From: SAR324 cluster bacterium
GTDB taxonomy: Bacteria; SAR324; NAC60-12
NCBI GenBank assembly: GCA_022448705.1
Contig: JAKUUF010000006.1
Coordinates: 1-25,989 of the forward strand
Reading direction: 5' to 3'
DNA length: 25,989 nt
Part shown: in pieces, positions 7,080 through 15,458 of the stretch
Layout: every line of letters starts with the position of its first letter
Numbering within the stretch: the stretch's first letter is position 1
The notes under the pieces: generated by a model
The model's database searches: none
Seen by the model: only the letters and a program-made list of their open reading frames with translations
What the model was told of the DNA's origin: nothing
Translations under genes and position numbers: made by a program

Positions 7080-8834
7080 ATGAAATTCAGCAAAAACTTT
7101 ATCGAGAAAGTTCTCAATGCTACCGATATTGTTGAACTTGTTTCTGATCATGGGATAGTGCTCAAAAAAACAGGTGTAAATTTCAAAGGACTTTGCCCCT
7201 TCCACTCTGAAAAAACGCCTTCATTCAATGTTAACTCACAACGTGGGTTTTTTCATTGCTTTGGCTGCAAGGCAAGTGGAGACTCAATCAAGTTTCTGAT
7301 GCAGATTGACCGGCTCTCTTTTACAGAATCTGTCCAGGAACTTGCCAAACGAGCTGGAATTCCTCTGGAAAGAAACACCAGACTGACACGCAATCAAAAC
7401 GCTGATGAAGAAATGGGGCTTCAATGCCTGCGCGAAGCTGCATCTTTTTACATGGAAAAAATTCAAGGGGAAGAAGGAAAGTACGCTTCCGAATATCTGC
7501 AGCAGAGGAAGGTTTCGGGAAAAATGTGTGAACGTTTTCAAATAGGCTTCTCACCCGACAAATGGGATGAGACATTCAAAAATCTGACGCAAAAAAAAAT
7601 CCCCCAGTCTGTAATAGCACGTACTGGCCTAATCAAGAGCAGTGAAAAATCTGGAAGATTTTACGATACTTTCCGTGGACGCCTGATGTTTCCAATAAAG
7701 GATCCCCGTGGACGCTGCATAGGTTTCGGTGCGCGTTCCCTTAAGCCTGGTGATAAACCAAAATACCTCAACAGCCCTGAAACCGCCTATTACCGCAAAA
7801 GTCGAACTCTTTATGGATTACACGAAGGACTTGATGAAATTAGGAAAAAAAGCAGAATTATCTTTGTTGAGGGCTACCTTGATGTAATTCGACTTCATGA
7901 AAACGGTTTCACTGAAACTGTTGCCCCATGCGGAACGGCATTAACGGCGGAACATTTAAAAATAGTCCGTCGTTACGCTAAGACTGCAATCCTTCTTTTT
8001 GACGGAGACTCCGCAGGAAAAAATGCGGCGCTTAAGCACGCCCATCTTCTGCTACCCCAACCCCTTGAGTCATATATAATTAATCTTCCTGATGGTGAAG
8101 ACCCGGATACTTTCATGCTGAAGCACGGGAAAAAAGGTTTAGAAGATTTGCTGGATCACAAAGTTCCGGCACTGGATTACCTGGTTCAGCAGACAATAAA
8201 AAATCTTCCGGACACAATCCAGGGTAGGATGCAAGGACTGGAAGAACTGCTTCCAACATTGCATCAGATAAAGGATCCTAAACGCCAACAGATTACATTG
8301 GTCACAATAGGCGAACGAATGAAAATCCCCCCGGAAATGCTTTCAAGAGAAATACAAAGAAAATCAAATAAAAACTTGCAATCCGAGCAGGAAAATGATA
8401 GACTTTTAAGCTCGCCAAGTACTTCAACAACAATTTCTCAAGATGAACAGTGGCTGTTACAGTCATTGCTTCGCAACGGCCGGTTGTGGCCCAGGGTACG
8501 TGAACATTTGAAACCGGAAGAGTTCAGCACCCCGCATTTTCACCAGCTTTATGCCAAACTTTTGCTGCTTCCTGATGAATCTTTTCAATCATTCGATCCA
8601 CTCAAATTTGAAAAAACTGATCCTGAGCTGTTCGAATCAGTGATGCAGCTGCTCAGTCAAGAGATTCCCAGTCATGATTTTGGATTGTCGTTAAAGCGCA
8701 TCAAGGAACACAACCTGGAGATGGAATATCAGCAGAGCCTTATCAAAAGCAAAAGCAACGAAGATCGTGCAATGGCCGGAGCCAAAAGAAGAACAGAAGA
8801 AGAGAAATTGAAAAATCTGAAACAAATTTTTTAG
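7080..8834 (+). CDS. dnaG: DNA primase
   Basis: This 584-residue DnaG makes RNA primers at the replication fork. The CHC2 zinc-binding domain is intact (Cys39, His42, Cys60, Cys63; CPFHSEKTPSF and FHCFGC). The TOPRIM catalytic core has FVEGYLDV (about 260-267) and LLFDGDSAG (about 303-311), holding the metal-binding acidic residues. The C-terminal helical region (after about 440) would bind the DnaB helicase and is divergent, as usual. Length is typical. It lies 36 bp before rpoD on the same strand, which is the dnaG-rpoD part of the macromolecular synthesis operon; rpsU, found upstream in many proteobacteria, is absent. A GAAAAG stretch just before the ATG is a weak ribosome binding site. 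Confidence 0.97.
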   Translation: MKFSKNFIEKVLNATDIVELVSDHGIVLKKTGVNFKGLCPFHSEKTPSFNVNSQRGFFHCFGCKASGDSIKFLMQIDRLSFTESVQELAKRAGIPLERNTRLTRNQNADEEMGLQCLREAASFYMEKIQGEEGKYASEYLQQRKVSGKMCERFQIGFSPDKWDETFKNLTQKKIPQSVIARTGLIKSSEKSGRFYDTFRGRLMFPIKDPRGRCIGFGARSLKPGDKPKYLNSPETAYYRKSRTLYGLHEGLDEIRKKSRIIFVEGYLDVIRLHENGFTETVAPCGTALTAEHLKIVRRYAKTAILLFDGDSAGKNAALKHAHLLLPQPLESYIINLPDGEDPDTFMLKHGKKGLEDLLDHKVPALDYLVQQTIKNLPDTIQGRMQGLEELLPTLHQIKDPKRQQITLVTIGERMKIPPEMLSREIQRKSNKNLQSEQENDRLLSSPSTSTTISQDEQWLLQSLLRNGRLWPRVREHLKPEEFSTPHFHQLYAKLLLLPDESFQSFDPLKFEKTDPELFESVMQLLSQEIPSHDFGLSLKRIKEHNLEMEYQQSLIKSKSNEDRAMAGAKRRTEEEKLKNLKQIF

Positions 8835-8870
8835 CAAAAATTTGAAACTTAATACCCTGCACAGGAATCC

Positions 8871-10661
8871 ATGAGTAAAAAAAACAAAACAGAGAATACC
8901 ATCTCTCCCGCTGAGGAAAAAATTGTAAAGGAACTGATTGCCGAAGGACGTGAAAAGGGATTCATTACTATTGATGAAATCAATGAAAACCTTGGTAATG
9001 AAACTCCATCAGCAGAACAGCTGGAGAAAATTTTCAGCATTTTTTCTGAAATGGATATCGAAGTTGTTGATAATGATAAAAATACGGATTTTCTCAGTGA
9101 CCAATCAGAGACGGAACCCGAAATTGATTTCGATAATGATGAACTCAATCTTGACCCGGGCATTGACAATTCAACTGATGACCCTGTACGCATGTATTTA
9201 CGTGAGATGGGTAGCATCCAGCTGCTGACTCGCAGCGGTGAAGTTGAAGTTGCAAAAAAAATTGAAAGCGGCAATCTTGAATTGATTGAAATTTTTTCTG
9301 AATCGAATTTAATCCTGCTTTACCTGAACAACCTTTCCAGGCAGCTCAAAACTCAGAAAATTAAAGCCCGCCATGTTGTTTCGGGACTTGATGAAGATGA
9401 CAATGTCATTGAGGATGAAGATAAAGCCACAAAACAGATTATTAAGCAACTTGATCAGGTCTGGAAGAATTACACTTCTGTTAAGAAAATCCTCGAAAAT
9501 GAATCGAACCGGAAGCTCAAGCCGGCAGAAGTAAAACGGTTAGAGAAAAATCAGACTGTTTACAAAGATACAATCCGTAGCATAAGCTTCAATTCCAGGC
9601 AAATTGAGTTAATGTGTGAGGAGATGTTTCTGCACAAGGATAAAATTGATCATTCTTTCAGGAAGATGAAAGGCAATATTAAACGACTGAAAATGTCATC
9701 GGAGGAAATGGATGAATTGTTTAGCATTTTACGTCATGGTAAAAGAAAGAAGGATAAGGAAAAAGCTTCATGGGATATTAGAGAAAAATCAGGACATACC
9801 CTGAGCATCGCCAACCGCTACTTTGAAAAGATAGAACTGTGCCGCAAGCGTATCGAGGTGATGATTGATCAGACTGAACTGACACTGGAAGAATTCTCCA
9901 GAGAAGTTAAAAATCTCCGAAAAGTGGAACATAGAGTCAAGTCCGCCAAAAGCCAACTTGTTGAGGCAAACTTAAGACTGGTAATCAGTATCGCTAAAAA
10001 ATACACTAACCGCGGATTGCAGTTCCTGGATCTTATTCAGGAGGGTAATATCGGGCTGATGAAGGCAGTCGACAAGTTCGAATATCGTCGTGGATACAAG
10101 TTTTCAACTTATGCGACATGGTGGATTCGCCAGTCCATTACGCGGGCCATAGCAGACCAGGCACGCACTATCCGGATTCCTGTACACATGATCGAAACAA
10201 TCAACAAGCTTTCGCGGATTTCACGCGCCAAGGTGCAGGAACTGGGAAGAGAACCTACAGCAGATGAGCTTTCGGAAGATCTCGGCATGCCACTATACAA
10301 AGTCCGCAAAGTGCTTAAGATTGCCAAGGAGCCGATTTCACTCGACACACCAATAGGGGATGATGAGGATTCACAACTCAAGGATTTTATCGCGGATGAA
10401 CAGGTAAGAGATCCCGGCGAAGCGACAGTTTCTTCAAACATGAGTGAACGTACTCGCGATGCCCTGAAAACACTTACTAAGCGTGAAGAAAATGTACTGC
10501 GTATGCGCTTCGGTATTGACTCCAGCAAGGATCATACGCTGGAAGAAGTTGGACAGGATTTTGATGTAACACGTGAACGTATAAGGCAGATTGAAGCAAA
10601 AGCCCTACGCAAGCTGCGTCATCCAAGCCGGTCAAAATTACTAAAATCTTTTTACGAATAA
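8871..10661 (+). CDS. rpoD: Primary RNA polymerase sigma factor RpoD
   Basis: This 596-residue sigma-70 factor directs RNA polymerase to housekeeping promoters. An acidic N-terminus with region 1.1-like sequence (residues about 13-65) precedes region 1.2 (DPVRMYLREMGS, about 104-115). A long non-conserved insert (about 140-350) is followed by regions 2.1-2.4 (LVEANLRLVISIAKKY, GLMKAVDKFEYRRGYKFSTY, ATWWIRQSITRAIADQ). Region 3 is PVHMIETINKLSR onward, and region 4.2 carries the helix-turn-helix (TLEEVGQDFDVTRERIRQIE). All core-binding and promoter-recognition segments are present. AGGAATCC before the ATG provides a ribosome binding site. It follows dnaG closely. The promoters called in this window use TTGACA/TATAAT-like boxes, consistent with this factor. 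Confidence 0.98.
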   Translation: MSKKNKTENTISPAEEKIVKELIAEGREKGFITIDEINENLGNETPSAEQLEKIFSIFSEMDIEVVDNDKNTDFLSDQSETEPEIDFDNDELNLDPGIDNSTDDPVRMYLREMGSIQLLTRSGEVEVAKKIESGNLELIEIFSESNLILLYLNNLSRQLKTQKIKARHVVSGLDEDDNVIEDEDKATKQIIKQLDQVWKNYTSVKKILENESNRKLKPAEVKRLEKNQTVYKDTIRSISFNSRQIELMCEEMFLHKDKIDHSFRKMKGNIKRLKMSSEEMDELFSILRHGKRKKDKEKASWDIREKSGHTLSIANRYFEKIELCRKRIEVMIDQTELTLEEFSREVKNLRKVEHRVKSAKSQLVEANLRLVISIAKKYTNRGLQFLDLIQEGNIGLMKAVDKFEYRRGYKFSTYATWWIRQSITRAIADQARTIRIPVHMIETINKLSRISRAKVQELGREPTADELSEDLGMPLYKVRKVLKIAKEPISLDTPIGDDEDSQLKDFIADEQVRDPGEATVSSNMSERTRDALKTLTKREENVLRMRFGIDSSKDHTLEEVGQDFDVTRERIRQIEAKALRKLRHPSRSKLLKSFYE

Positions 10662-10665
10662 GTAA

Positions 10666-10725
10666 CTCAGGTTTAAGCTAAGCATGTGCACGCTGCATTT
10701 TACCACTTGCTGCTTAAACCCTGAG
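10666..10725 (+). promoter_or_regulatory. Long stem-loop between rpoD and the TPR gene
   Basis: CTCAGGTTTAAGC (10666-10678) pairs with GCTTAAACCCTGAG (10712-10725), leaving one bulged base and a 33-nt loop. It starts 4 bp after the rpoD stop and ends 2 bp before the first ATG of the next gene. No T run follows, so it is not a typical intrinsic terminator. It may be an mRNA processing or stabilising element or may limit translation of the downstream gene, which has no visible ribosome binding site. Confidence 0.55.
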
Positions 10726-10727
10726 CC

Positions 10728-13703
10728 ATGTCGTTAACACCTGGTCTTGCCTGTATGAGGTTGTACCGGAAATTTTCTGTTCTTGTGACAGTCAGCTTGC
10801 TGATTATTGCCTGTCTTCCGGCAAACGCAAATTCGGAATCTGTCATAATTCAGAATGTTGAACTGCTTAGACGCGGGAAACAGATCAGCGTAAGACTACT
10901 GACCAGCAGTCCTCCAGATTACCAGATCACAGAAAACCTTGCAGCACAGACTCTTGTGGTCAAGTTCAAAAACGCCCGTGCTGATTTTGCTGACGGTCGC
11001 ATGGAGCGCCTTTTCAACGACTTGCAGCTCTCGGGAATTCGTTTTTCAGAATTTGACGGAGAAATCTGGGCACAGTTCAAACTGGAGGAAAAGGACCTCA
11101 CCTATTCCGTAAGTGCTCTCACCAAAAACTCCGGCGTACAGATTGATTTCCGTCCTGCATTTGAGATTAAGCCCCTGCCAGATCCTCCTGAGGACGCTGT
11201 CTACCAGTTGTCTTCTCTCAAATTTGATTCCACAAACAAAAGCTTCACGCGCCTTATTTTCGATTTTTCAAAAACGGATAAATTGACCACTTCAAACCTT
11301 GTCCCGGAAGATAAGGGGCCTCCCCGGATTTTCCTGCTGGAAGACAGCCGCCAGACTCAGCTTACTATCCGACTGCCAAACACACTGCCCAAAAAGGAGC
11401 TGGAGAAACTTGAGTTCAAGGGTAAACGACTTGAACTTGCAGCACTAAAAGCAGAATTAAATCAGACATTTATTGAGTTGAATCTGAAAGTTAAGGACAT
11501 CAAGGTGGAGAGACATTTTGTTTCTGCACCAACCCGCTGGATGCTGGACATTCAGGGAACTCCAATCAGGGAAAATATTGTTGAGGAAGTACAGGAAGGT
11601 GAAAAATTAAGTGCAGAGGAATTAGCCAAAATTGAAGAAGAAAAAAAGGCTCGTCGCAAAAGAGCGGCAAAAATTAATCCAGAATTCAAGCTTGGAGAAA
11701 CTGCATTTCGAGACAGGCTGTATGACAAGGCCGTGGGCCATTTCCGAAAGGCATACGCAATTGGGAAGGAAAATACTGCAGAAGAATTCGGCGATCCCCT
11801 TCATCCACAGGCGGCAAAGGCATTGTTCCGTATTGGAGATACAATCTACACCATGCTGGAACGCAGGATTGGCGACAACTATCACCAGGCAATTGAGGCA
11901 TACAAGACAGCAATACGCATCACCAAGGATGCACAGAAAACTGCTGCAAATAATGGAGATAACTTTGAACCGGTTTCCCTGCTGCCTCACGCCAATTTCC
12001 GAATAGGTCGTGCCTACCAGAAAATGAAATTCCATCATGAGGCCGCTGTTTACTACAACATCCTGCAGGAAAGCTACCCAAATTCAATGGAGGCAATGGA
12101 AGCAAGTTTCTGGAAAGGCATGAGCCGAGTCGATCAGCGACAGTGGGAAACGGCTATTACTGATTTCCAGGAATACCTACGCTCGGCGCCCAAGCCCAAG
12201 TTTTATGCCGTCACTCATTACAAGATGGCGCAGGCTTATTACCGCCTTAAACGCTACATTACCGCCAGAGAATTTTTTGATATTGCCAGGAGCTCCGACA
12301 AACAATATGCAGGTGATGATCCCACGCTTATGTTTCACATGGGAGAAACATATTATGAAAATGCTGAATACGTGACTGCCAGGGAAATATTCAAGGAACT
12401 GCTGCAAAAATATCCAAACGCAGATTTTTCCAAACTGGTAGCAATCCGTCTGGGAGATTTTCTGCGTGATGAAGGCAAGGAAGATGAAGCAATACAGGCC
12501 TACCAGAATGCAATCAGCAGTTATTCCCGGGAGATCGCGCTGGTGGGCAAGCTGAGAATTGCCAACATCCAGGCAAAACGGCCCTATTCGGATGAATACC
12601 TTGAGGCAATCAAGGTTTATGAAGAAATTCCCAGTCTTTATCCTGAAACACCACAGGCAGAAGAAGCAATGCTGCGCAAGGGCCTCACACTAACTCAGTA
12701 CGGATTCTTTAATAGTGCCATTAAATCACTTGAAGAATTCATGCAGAAATACCCCCAGAATATTTACGTTAAGAGAAACGTGATCCAGGAAAACATTGAC
12801 GAAAATCTCAAGGGACTTATCGACGGCCATTTTCGTGAAGGCGACAATTTCGCCCTGGTGAGTGCATACAATGACTATAAGGCTAAATACCTGTTCAACT
12901 TTCGCTTTGACACAACCCTTTTTCAGACTGCAGCAGCACACCGCAGGCTTGGCTTTTATGAAGAGGCATTGGATATACTTAGTTTTCTGGAAACACGTTC
13001 CGAGGGAACAGTCGGCGAGCTGGTACAGCTGGAAAAAGCCATGACACTTCAGCAAAGCAACAGACTGGTTGATGCACGTGACACATTGGCACGTTTTCTC
13101 CAGCAGTATCCTGAAAGTCCCTATGACGCTGAAGCAAGACAGCTTCTGGCAAGAATCTACAGGCAGCAGAAATCCTATTCACTGGCACTGCTTGTTTATA
13201 GGCAGACACTGCAGAAATATGACCGGAACAGCAGCCCCCTTCAGGCTGAAATAGTCCCGGAACTTTTTTTTGAACTGGGCGAGATGCATGAAGAAACAGG
13301 TGAGTTTGTGGACGCAGGAGAAGCTTTCATGCAGGCAGTAGCAAGTTATAACCATCCCGTAGATCATCAGGACACTCCCGGATACATTGTCAAGAGCCAT
13401 TTCCTTGGCCCTGAAATGCACCACAAGGCACAAAACTATGATGTAGCACTGGAAAGCTACAAGCAGGCAATCAAGATATATGGAAAAACAGAAAATGAGG
13501 AAATAATGGAACAGGTTTTCTGGGCGCGCTATCAGAGCGGTGTTATCAATGCCAGTAAAGGAGATGAACAGCAGGCACTTAATATTTACGCTGAACTGAT
13601 GAAACTGCCGGGAAACGAAGATAAACTCTGGAAAAAACTAGCCACAGAAAATCACCGCACAATCTTAAGCAAACTTTCATATGATGATTACCTGAAAGAA
13701 TGA
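10728..13703 (+). CDS. Large exported TPR-repeat protein
   Basis: This 991-residue protein has a signal-peptide-like N-terminus: a basic segment (MRLYRK) is followed by a hydrophobic core (VLVTVSLLIIACLP) and ANANSE, so it should be exported to the periplasm. The second ATG at 10755 puts the basic segment first and may be the true start. Residues about 40-280 hold two beta-rich stretches resembling AMIN-type domains. From about 315 to the end there are many TPR-like units, for example FKLGETAFRDRLYDKAVGHF, MFHMGETYYENAEYVTAREI and ALDILSFLETRSEG. A Lys/Arg/Glu-rich charged linker (about 290-315) separates the parts. It is probably a scaffold for envelope or cell-wall complexes; the precise role is unknown. 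It follows rpoD by 66 bp, bridged by a stem-loop. Confidence 0.85.
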   Translation: MSLTPGLACMRLYRKFSVLVTVSLLIIACLPANANSESVIIQNVELLRRGKQISVRLLTSSPPDYQITENLAAQTLVVKFKNARADFADGRMERLFNDLQLSGIRFSEFDGEIWAQFKLEEKDLTYSVSALTKNSGVQIDFRPAFEIKPLPDPPEDAVYQLSSLKFDSTNKSFTRLIFDFSKTDKLTTSNLVPEDKGPPRIFLLEDSRQTQLTIRLPNTLPKKELEKLEFKGKRLELAALKAELNQTFIELNLKVKDIKVERHFVSAPTRWMLDIQGTPIRENIVEEVQEGEKLSAEELAKIEEEKKARRKRAAKINPEFKLGETAFRDRLYDKAVGHFRKAYAIGKENTAEEFGDPLHPQAAKALFRIGDTIYTMLERRIGDNYHQAIEAYKTAIRITKDAQKTAANNGDNFEPVSLLPHANFRIGRAYQKMKFHHEAAVYYNILQESYPNSMEAMEASFWKGMSRVDQRQWETAITDFQEYLRSAPKPKFYAVTHYKMAQAYYRLKRYITAREFFDIARSSDKQYAGDDPTLMFHMGETYYENAEYVTAREIFKELLQKYPNADFSKLVAIRLGDFLRDEGKEDEAIQAYQNAISSYSREIALVGKLRIANIQAKRPYSDEYLEAIKVYEEIPSLYPETPQAEEAMLRKGLTLTQYGFFNSAIKSLEEFMQKYPQNIYVKRNVIQENIDENLKGLIDGHFREGDNFALVSAYNDYKAKYLFNFRFDTTLFQTAAAHRRLGFYEEALDILSFLETRSEGTVGELVQLEKAMTLQQSNRLVDARDTLARFLQQYPESPYDAEARQLLARIYRQQKSYSLALLVYRQTLQKYDRNSSPLQAEIVPELFFELGEMHEETGEFVDAGEAFMQAVASYNHPVDHQDTPGYIVKSHFLGPEMHHKAQNYDVALESYKQAIKIYGKTENEEIMEQVFWARYQSGVINASKGDEQQALNIYAELMKLPGNEDKLWKKLATENHRTILSKLSYDDYLKE

Positions 13704-14172
13704 AAAAAAGATAGAAAGATAAATTACAAAACCTCTAAAAAATAAATCTATAGAAACCCATATATTTCTAAAGTCTCGAGGCACTAAACTTCCTAAACTT
13801 TCCTGTAAGTTATTTGAACATTAGATAATCATCCTAATTTAAGTTGGCAACACAATTACCCTTCTGATTGAACAGCATTCTTCCTTGTCCAATCTTGGAT
13901 AATTGGCAAAGCCCAACTACTCAAGGCCTGGCTGTAACATTTTTTTTTGTACACACCCTCCTACAACCCAGCATTTCGGGTTTATCCTCAATATGCATCT
14001 GCAGAGTAAAACTTTTATTCTGCTAGTTTTAACTGGAGCGTATAGCCTTAAATGGGGATCGTAAATGTCGTCTTAGAGCTTTATTACAGAATAAATTGTA
14101 ATTCTCACGAAAAACCCCATAAGAACAGATATCTTGTAAAAGTAAGTTTCTTAAGAGATTTATATCCCGCTG
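13704..14172. other. 469-bp gene-poor stretch
   Basis: No convincing gene was found. The stretch holds a tandem repeat of AAACTTCCT-type units (about 13785-13804), a T9 run (about 13941-13949) without a good GC stem before it, and a 23-bp near-palindrome at 14001-14023. It separates the converging TPR gene and the integrase-derived gene. No clear intrinsic terminator for either was seen. Confidence 0.5.
14001..14023. repeat. 23-bp near-perfect palindrome
   Basis: GCAGAGTAAAA (14001-14011) is the inverted complement of TTTTATTCTGC (14013-14023) except at one G/T position that can wobble-pair in RNA. It could be a hairpin in a transcript or a dimeric protein-binding site. It lies between two converging genes, about 300 bp after the TPR gene stop and 150 bp after (in its direction) the integrase-like gene. 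Confidence 0.5.
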
Positions 14173-14874
14173 CTATTCCTGGACCTTTTTTTCTTCCCAT
14201 AAACCGAAGGCAACGGCTGTACATACTGTAAGGATGAAATACAGCATTGTAGTGAGCAGTGCCGGAAAGAAATCCATTACAATCAGCAGCAGCAGAAACA
14301 GCACCGCAATATTGAGGATTGGGAAACTGAGATAAAAATCCCAGATAATCTGGAACAAGTCCCTGCGGTTCCTGTAAATATTGCCTAGAATTTCATTCAG
14401 TTCCTGTTTATCTAGCAATGAGAAAGGCTTCTTGCCTGCACTATCAAATACATTTGACTTGAGCAACTGCAGCGATGCTTCGGTTTCTCTCCGTTTTCCC
14501 TGATTTGAAAGCAGCCTAAACCACTGATTAGATACAGTGGCAGATTCTTTGGCTTGCACAGACTCATTATTCACCTTATCTGTAGACTGCTTTTGCTGAA
14601 GCTGCTTATTTTTACGCTTTTCCTCAACTGGATTTATTCCCATTTTAATTTTTTGTTTCGCCTCATGCCTTCTTTCTCTTGCTTCCTTCAATGATACACC
14701 TGGCCATACACCGAAAGATGCTAACTTGCTTTTGCCATCAAATGTATATTTCATTCGCCAGTATTTAGAACCGTTTGGATGTATCAGCAGGAACATACCG
14801 TCACCGTCATAGATTTTATACTGTTTTTCAAGTATCTGTGCTTTCCTAATTGAATTCTCAGTAAGCTTGTTCAT
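14173..14874 (-). CDS. Integrase arm-binding domain fused to two membrane helices, no catalytic domain
   Basis: From the ATG at 14874 (the frame extends only to a TTG at 14880) this gives 233 residues. Residues 1-88 match the N-terminal arm-DNA-binding domain (DUF4102) of P4-type tyrosine integrases: KLTENSIRKA, YKIYDGDGMFLLIHPNGSKY, FGVWPGVSLKEAR. After a charged linker, about 108-165 resembles the integrase core-binding domain (LLKSNVFDSAGKKPFSLLDK, ELNEILGNI). The catalytic domain with its R-H-R-Y residues is absent. Instead residues about 184-226 form two hydrophobic helices (AVLFLLLLIVMDFF and TTMLYFILTVCTAVAFGL) with a charged tail EEKKVQE. Both ends would be cytoplasmic. I infer a domesticated, membrane-anchored DNA-binding protein; a truncated recombinase with a random hydrophobic tail is the alternative. 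It is the only gene here with mobile-element ancestry. Confidence 0.8.
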   Translation of the reverse strand: MNKLTENSIRKAQILEKQYKIYDGDGMFLLIHPNGSKYWRMKYTFDGKSKLASFGVWPGVSLKEARERRHEAKQKIKMGINPVEEKRKNKQLQQKQSTDKVNNESVQAKESATVSNQWFRLLSNQGKRRETEASLQLLKSNVFDSAGKKPFSLLDKQELNEILGNIYRNRRDLFQIIWDFYLSFPILNIAVLFLLLLIVMDFFPALLTTMLYFILTVCTAVAFGLWEEKKVQE

Positions 14875-14876
14875 TA

Positions 14877-14963
14877 TCAATTCATTATGTTATTATTTTT
14901 GGAAATATTAACGTTGAAGCCATACATTATTATCATACTTTGTCTTTTTAATTTTCCCAACAT
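14877..14963 (-). CDS. Possible 28-residue upstream reading frame
   Basis: A short frame starts at an ATG (14963) about 9 nt after the predicted transcription start and ends with TGA two bases before the ATG of the integrase-derived gene. The peptide starts MLGKLKRQSMIIMYG and has no family resemblance. No ribosome binding site is visible. Its position suggests translational coupling or leader control, but chance in AT-rich DNA is likely. Confidence 0.2.
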   Translation of the reverse strand: MLGKLKRQSMIIMYGFNVNISKNNNIMN

Positions 14964-14978
14964 TAAAAAATGATGAGA

Positions 14979-15007
14979 ATTATATATTTCTACTCGTAAC
15001 AATGCAA
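14979..15007 (-). promoter_or_regulatory. Strong sigma-70 promoter of the integrase-derived gene
   Basis: On the minus strand TTGCAT (15002-15007) is followed after exactly 17 bp by a perfect TATAAT (14979-14984). The start would fall near 14972, giving a leader of about 97 nt. The first of the GGGGTA repeats abuts the -35 box. Confidence 0.75.
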
Positions 15008-15008
15008 C

Positions 15009-15321
15009 ATATATACCCCACTATAATTCTTATAAATACCCCTATTTGTGCTATACTATATACCCCATTATGATAATATTCTGTAAAAAAAGAAAATTCT
15101 ATTTCACACTAAAAAATTATTTTTATTTATCACACACTTCGAATATATATTTTCTTGAATAGTATTACTTAATACTTTTAGCTTACAAAATAACATCATA
15201 TATAGAGGAAAATACATTATCATAAGATATTATTTATTAAATTAATCCTTATATATGTACCCCATAATTTTTCCTGCTATCAATATTTATATTTTATACT
15301 AACAGTGTTATTTTTACCCCT
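15009..15321 (-). repeat. Five GGGGTA-type direct repeats (iteron-like)
   Basis: On the plus strand the copies read ATATATACCCCA (15009-15020), TATAAATACCCCT (15031-15043), ACTATATACCCCA (15055-15067), ATATATGTACCCCA (15251-15264) and TTTTTACCCCT (15311-15321). All share the orientation (T/A-rich)-ACCCC-(A/T), that is GGGGTA on the minus strand. The first three are 23 and 24 bp apart and directly upstream of the promoter at 14979-15007, centred near -45, -68 and -92. CCCC runs stand out in otherwise very AT-rich DNA. They look like binding sites for one protein, possibly the arm-binding-domain product itself (inference). Confidence 0.65.
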
Positions 15322-15458
15322 AACTGCGCACAAAACATTATGAACCTAATAAGATTAACTGCCTTGTTATTTTATCTTATCCTGATTCCTAAACAACAAA
15401 CTTAATTAAGACTAGAGCTGGTCCAGGAAACCGATCAATCTGAATTTGTATCATTCCA
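15068..15458. other. Very AT-rich intergenic stretch
   Basis: This stretch is much more AT-rich than its neighbours and has no convincing gene. It contains the fourth and fifth GGGGTA-type repeats. Short open frames on the minus strand lack ribosome binding sites. The composition contrast suggests DNA of different origin from the core genes on either side, or a curved or regulatory upstream region of the integrase-derived gene. No clear terminator for obgE was found in it. Confidence 0.5.

Noticed and set aside
8849..9274. 141-codon open frame opposite the 5' end of rpoD
   Set aside because: Ser-rich composition typical of the complement of Glu/Asp codons; antisense shadow of rpoD.
10109..10528. 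139-codon open frame opposite rpoD regions 2-4
   Set aside because: Antisense shadow of the most conserved part of rpoD.
13910..13950. T9 run as an intrinsic terminator for the TPR gene
   Set aside because: Only a 4-5 bp weak stem can be drawn before the T run and it is more than 200 bp from the gene.
14052..14231. 59-codon plus-strand frame from the gene-poor stretch into the integrase-derived gene
   Set aside because: No ribosome binding site, no family resemblance, and it overlaps the 3' end of a better-supported gene on the other strand.
15009..15321. CRISPR array or replication origin
   Set aside because: Repeats are short and irregularly spaced with no uniform spacers, and there are no DnaA-box clusters or cas or rep genes nearby.
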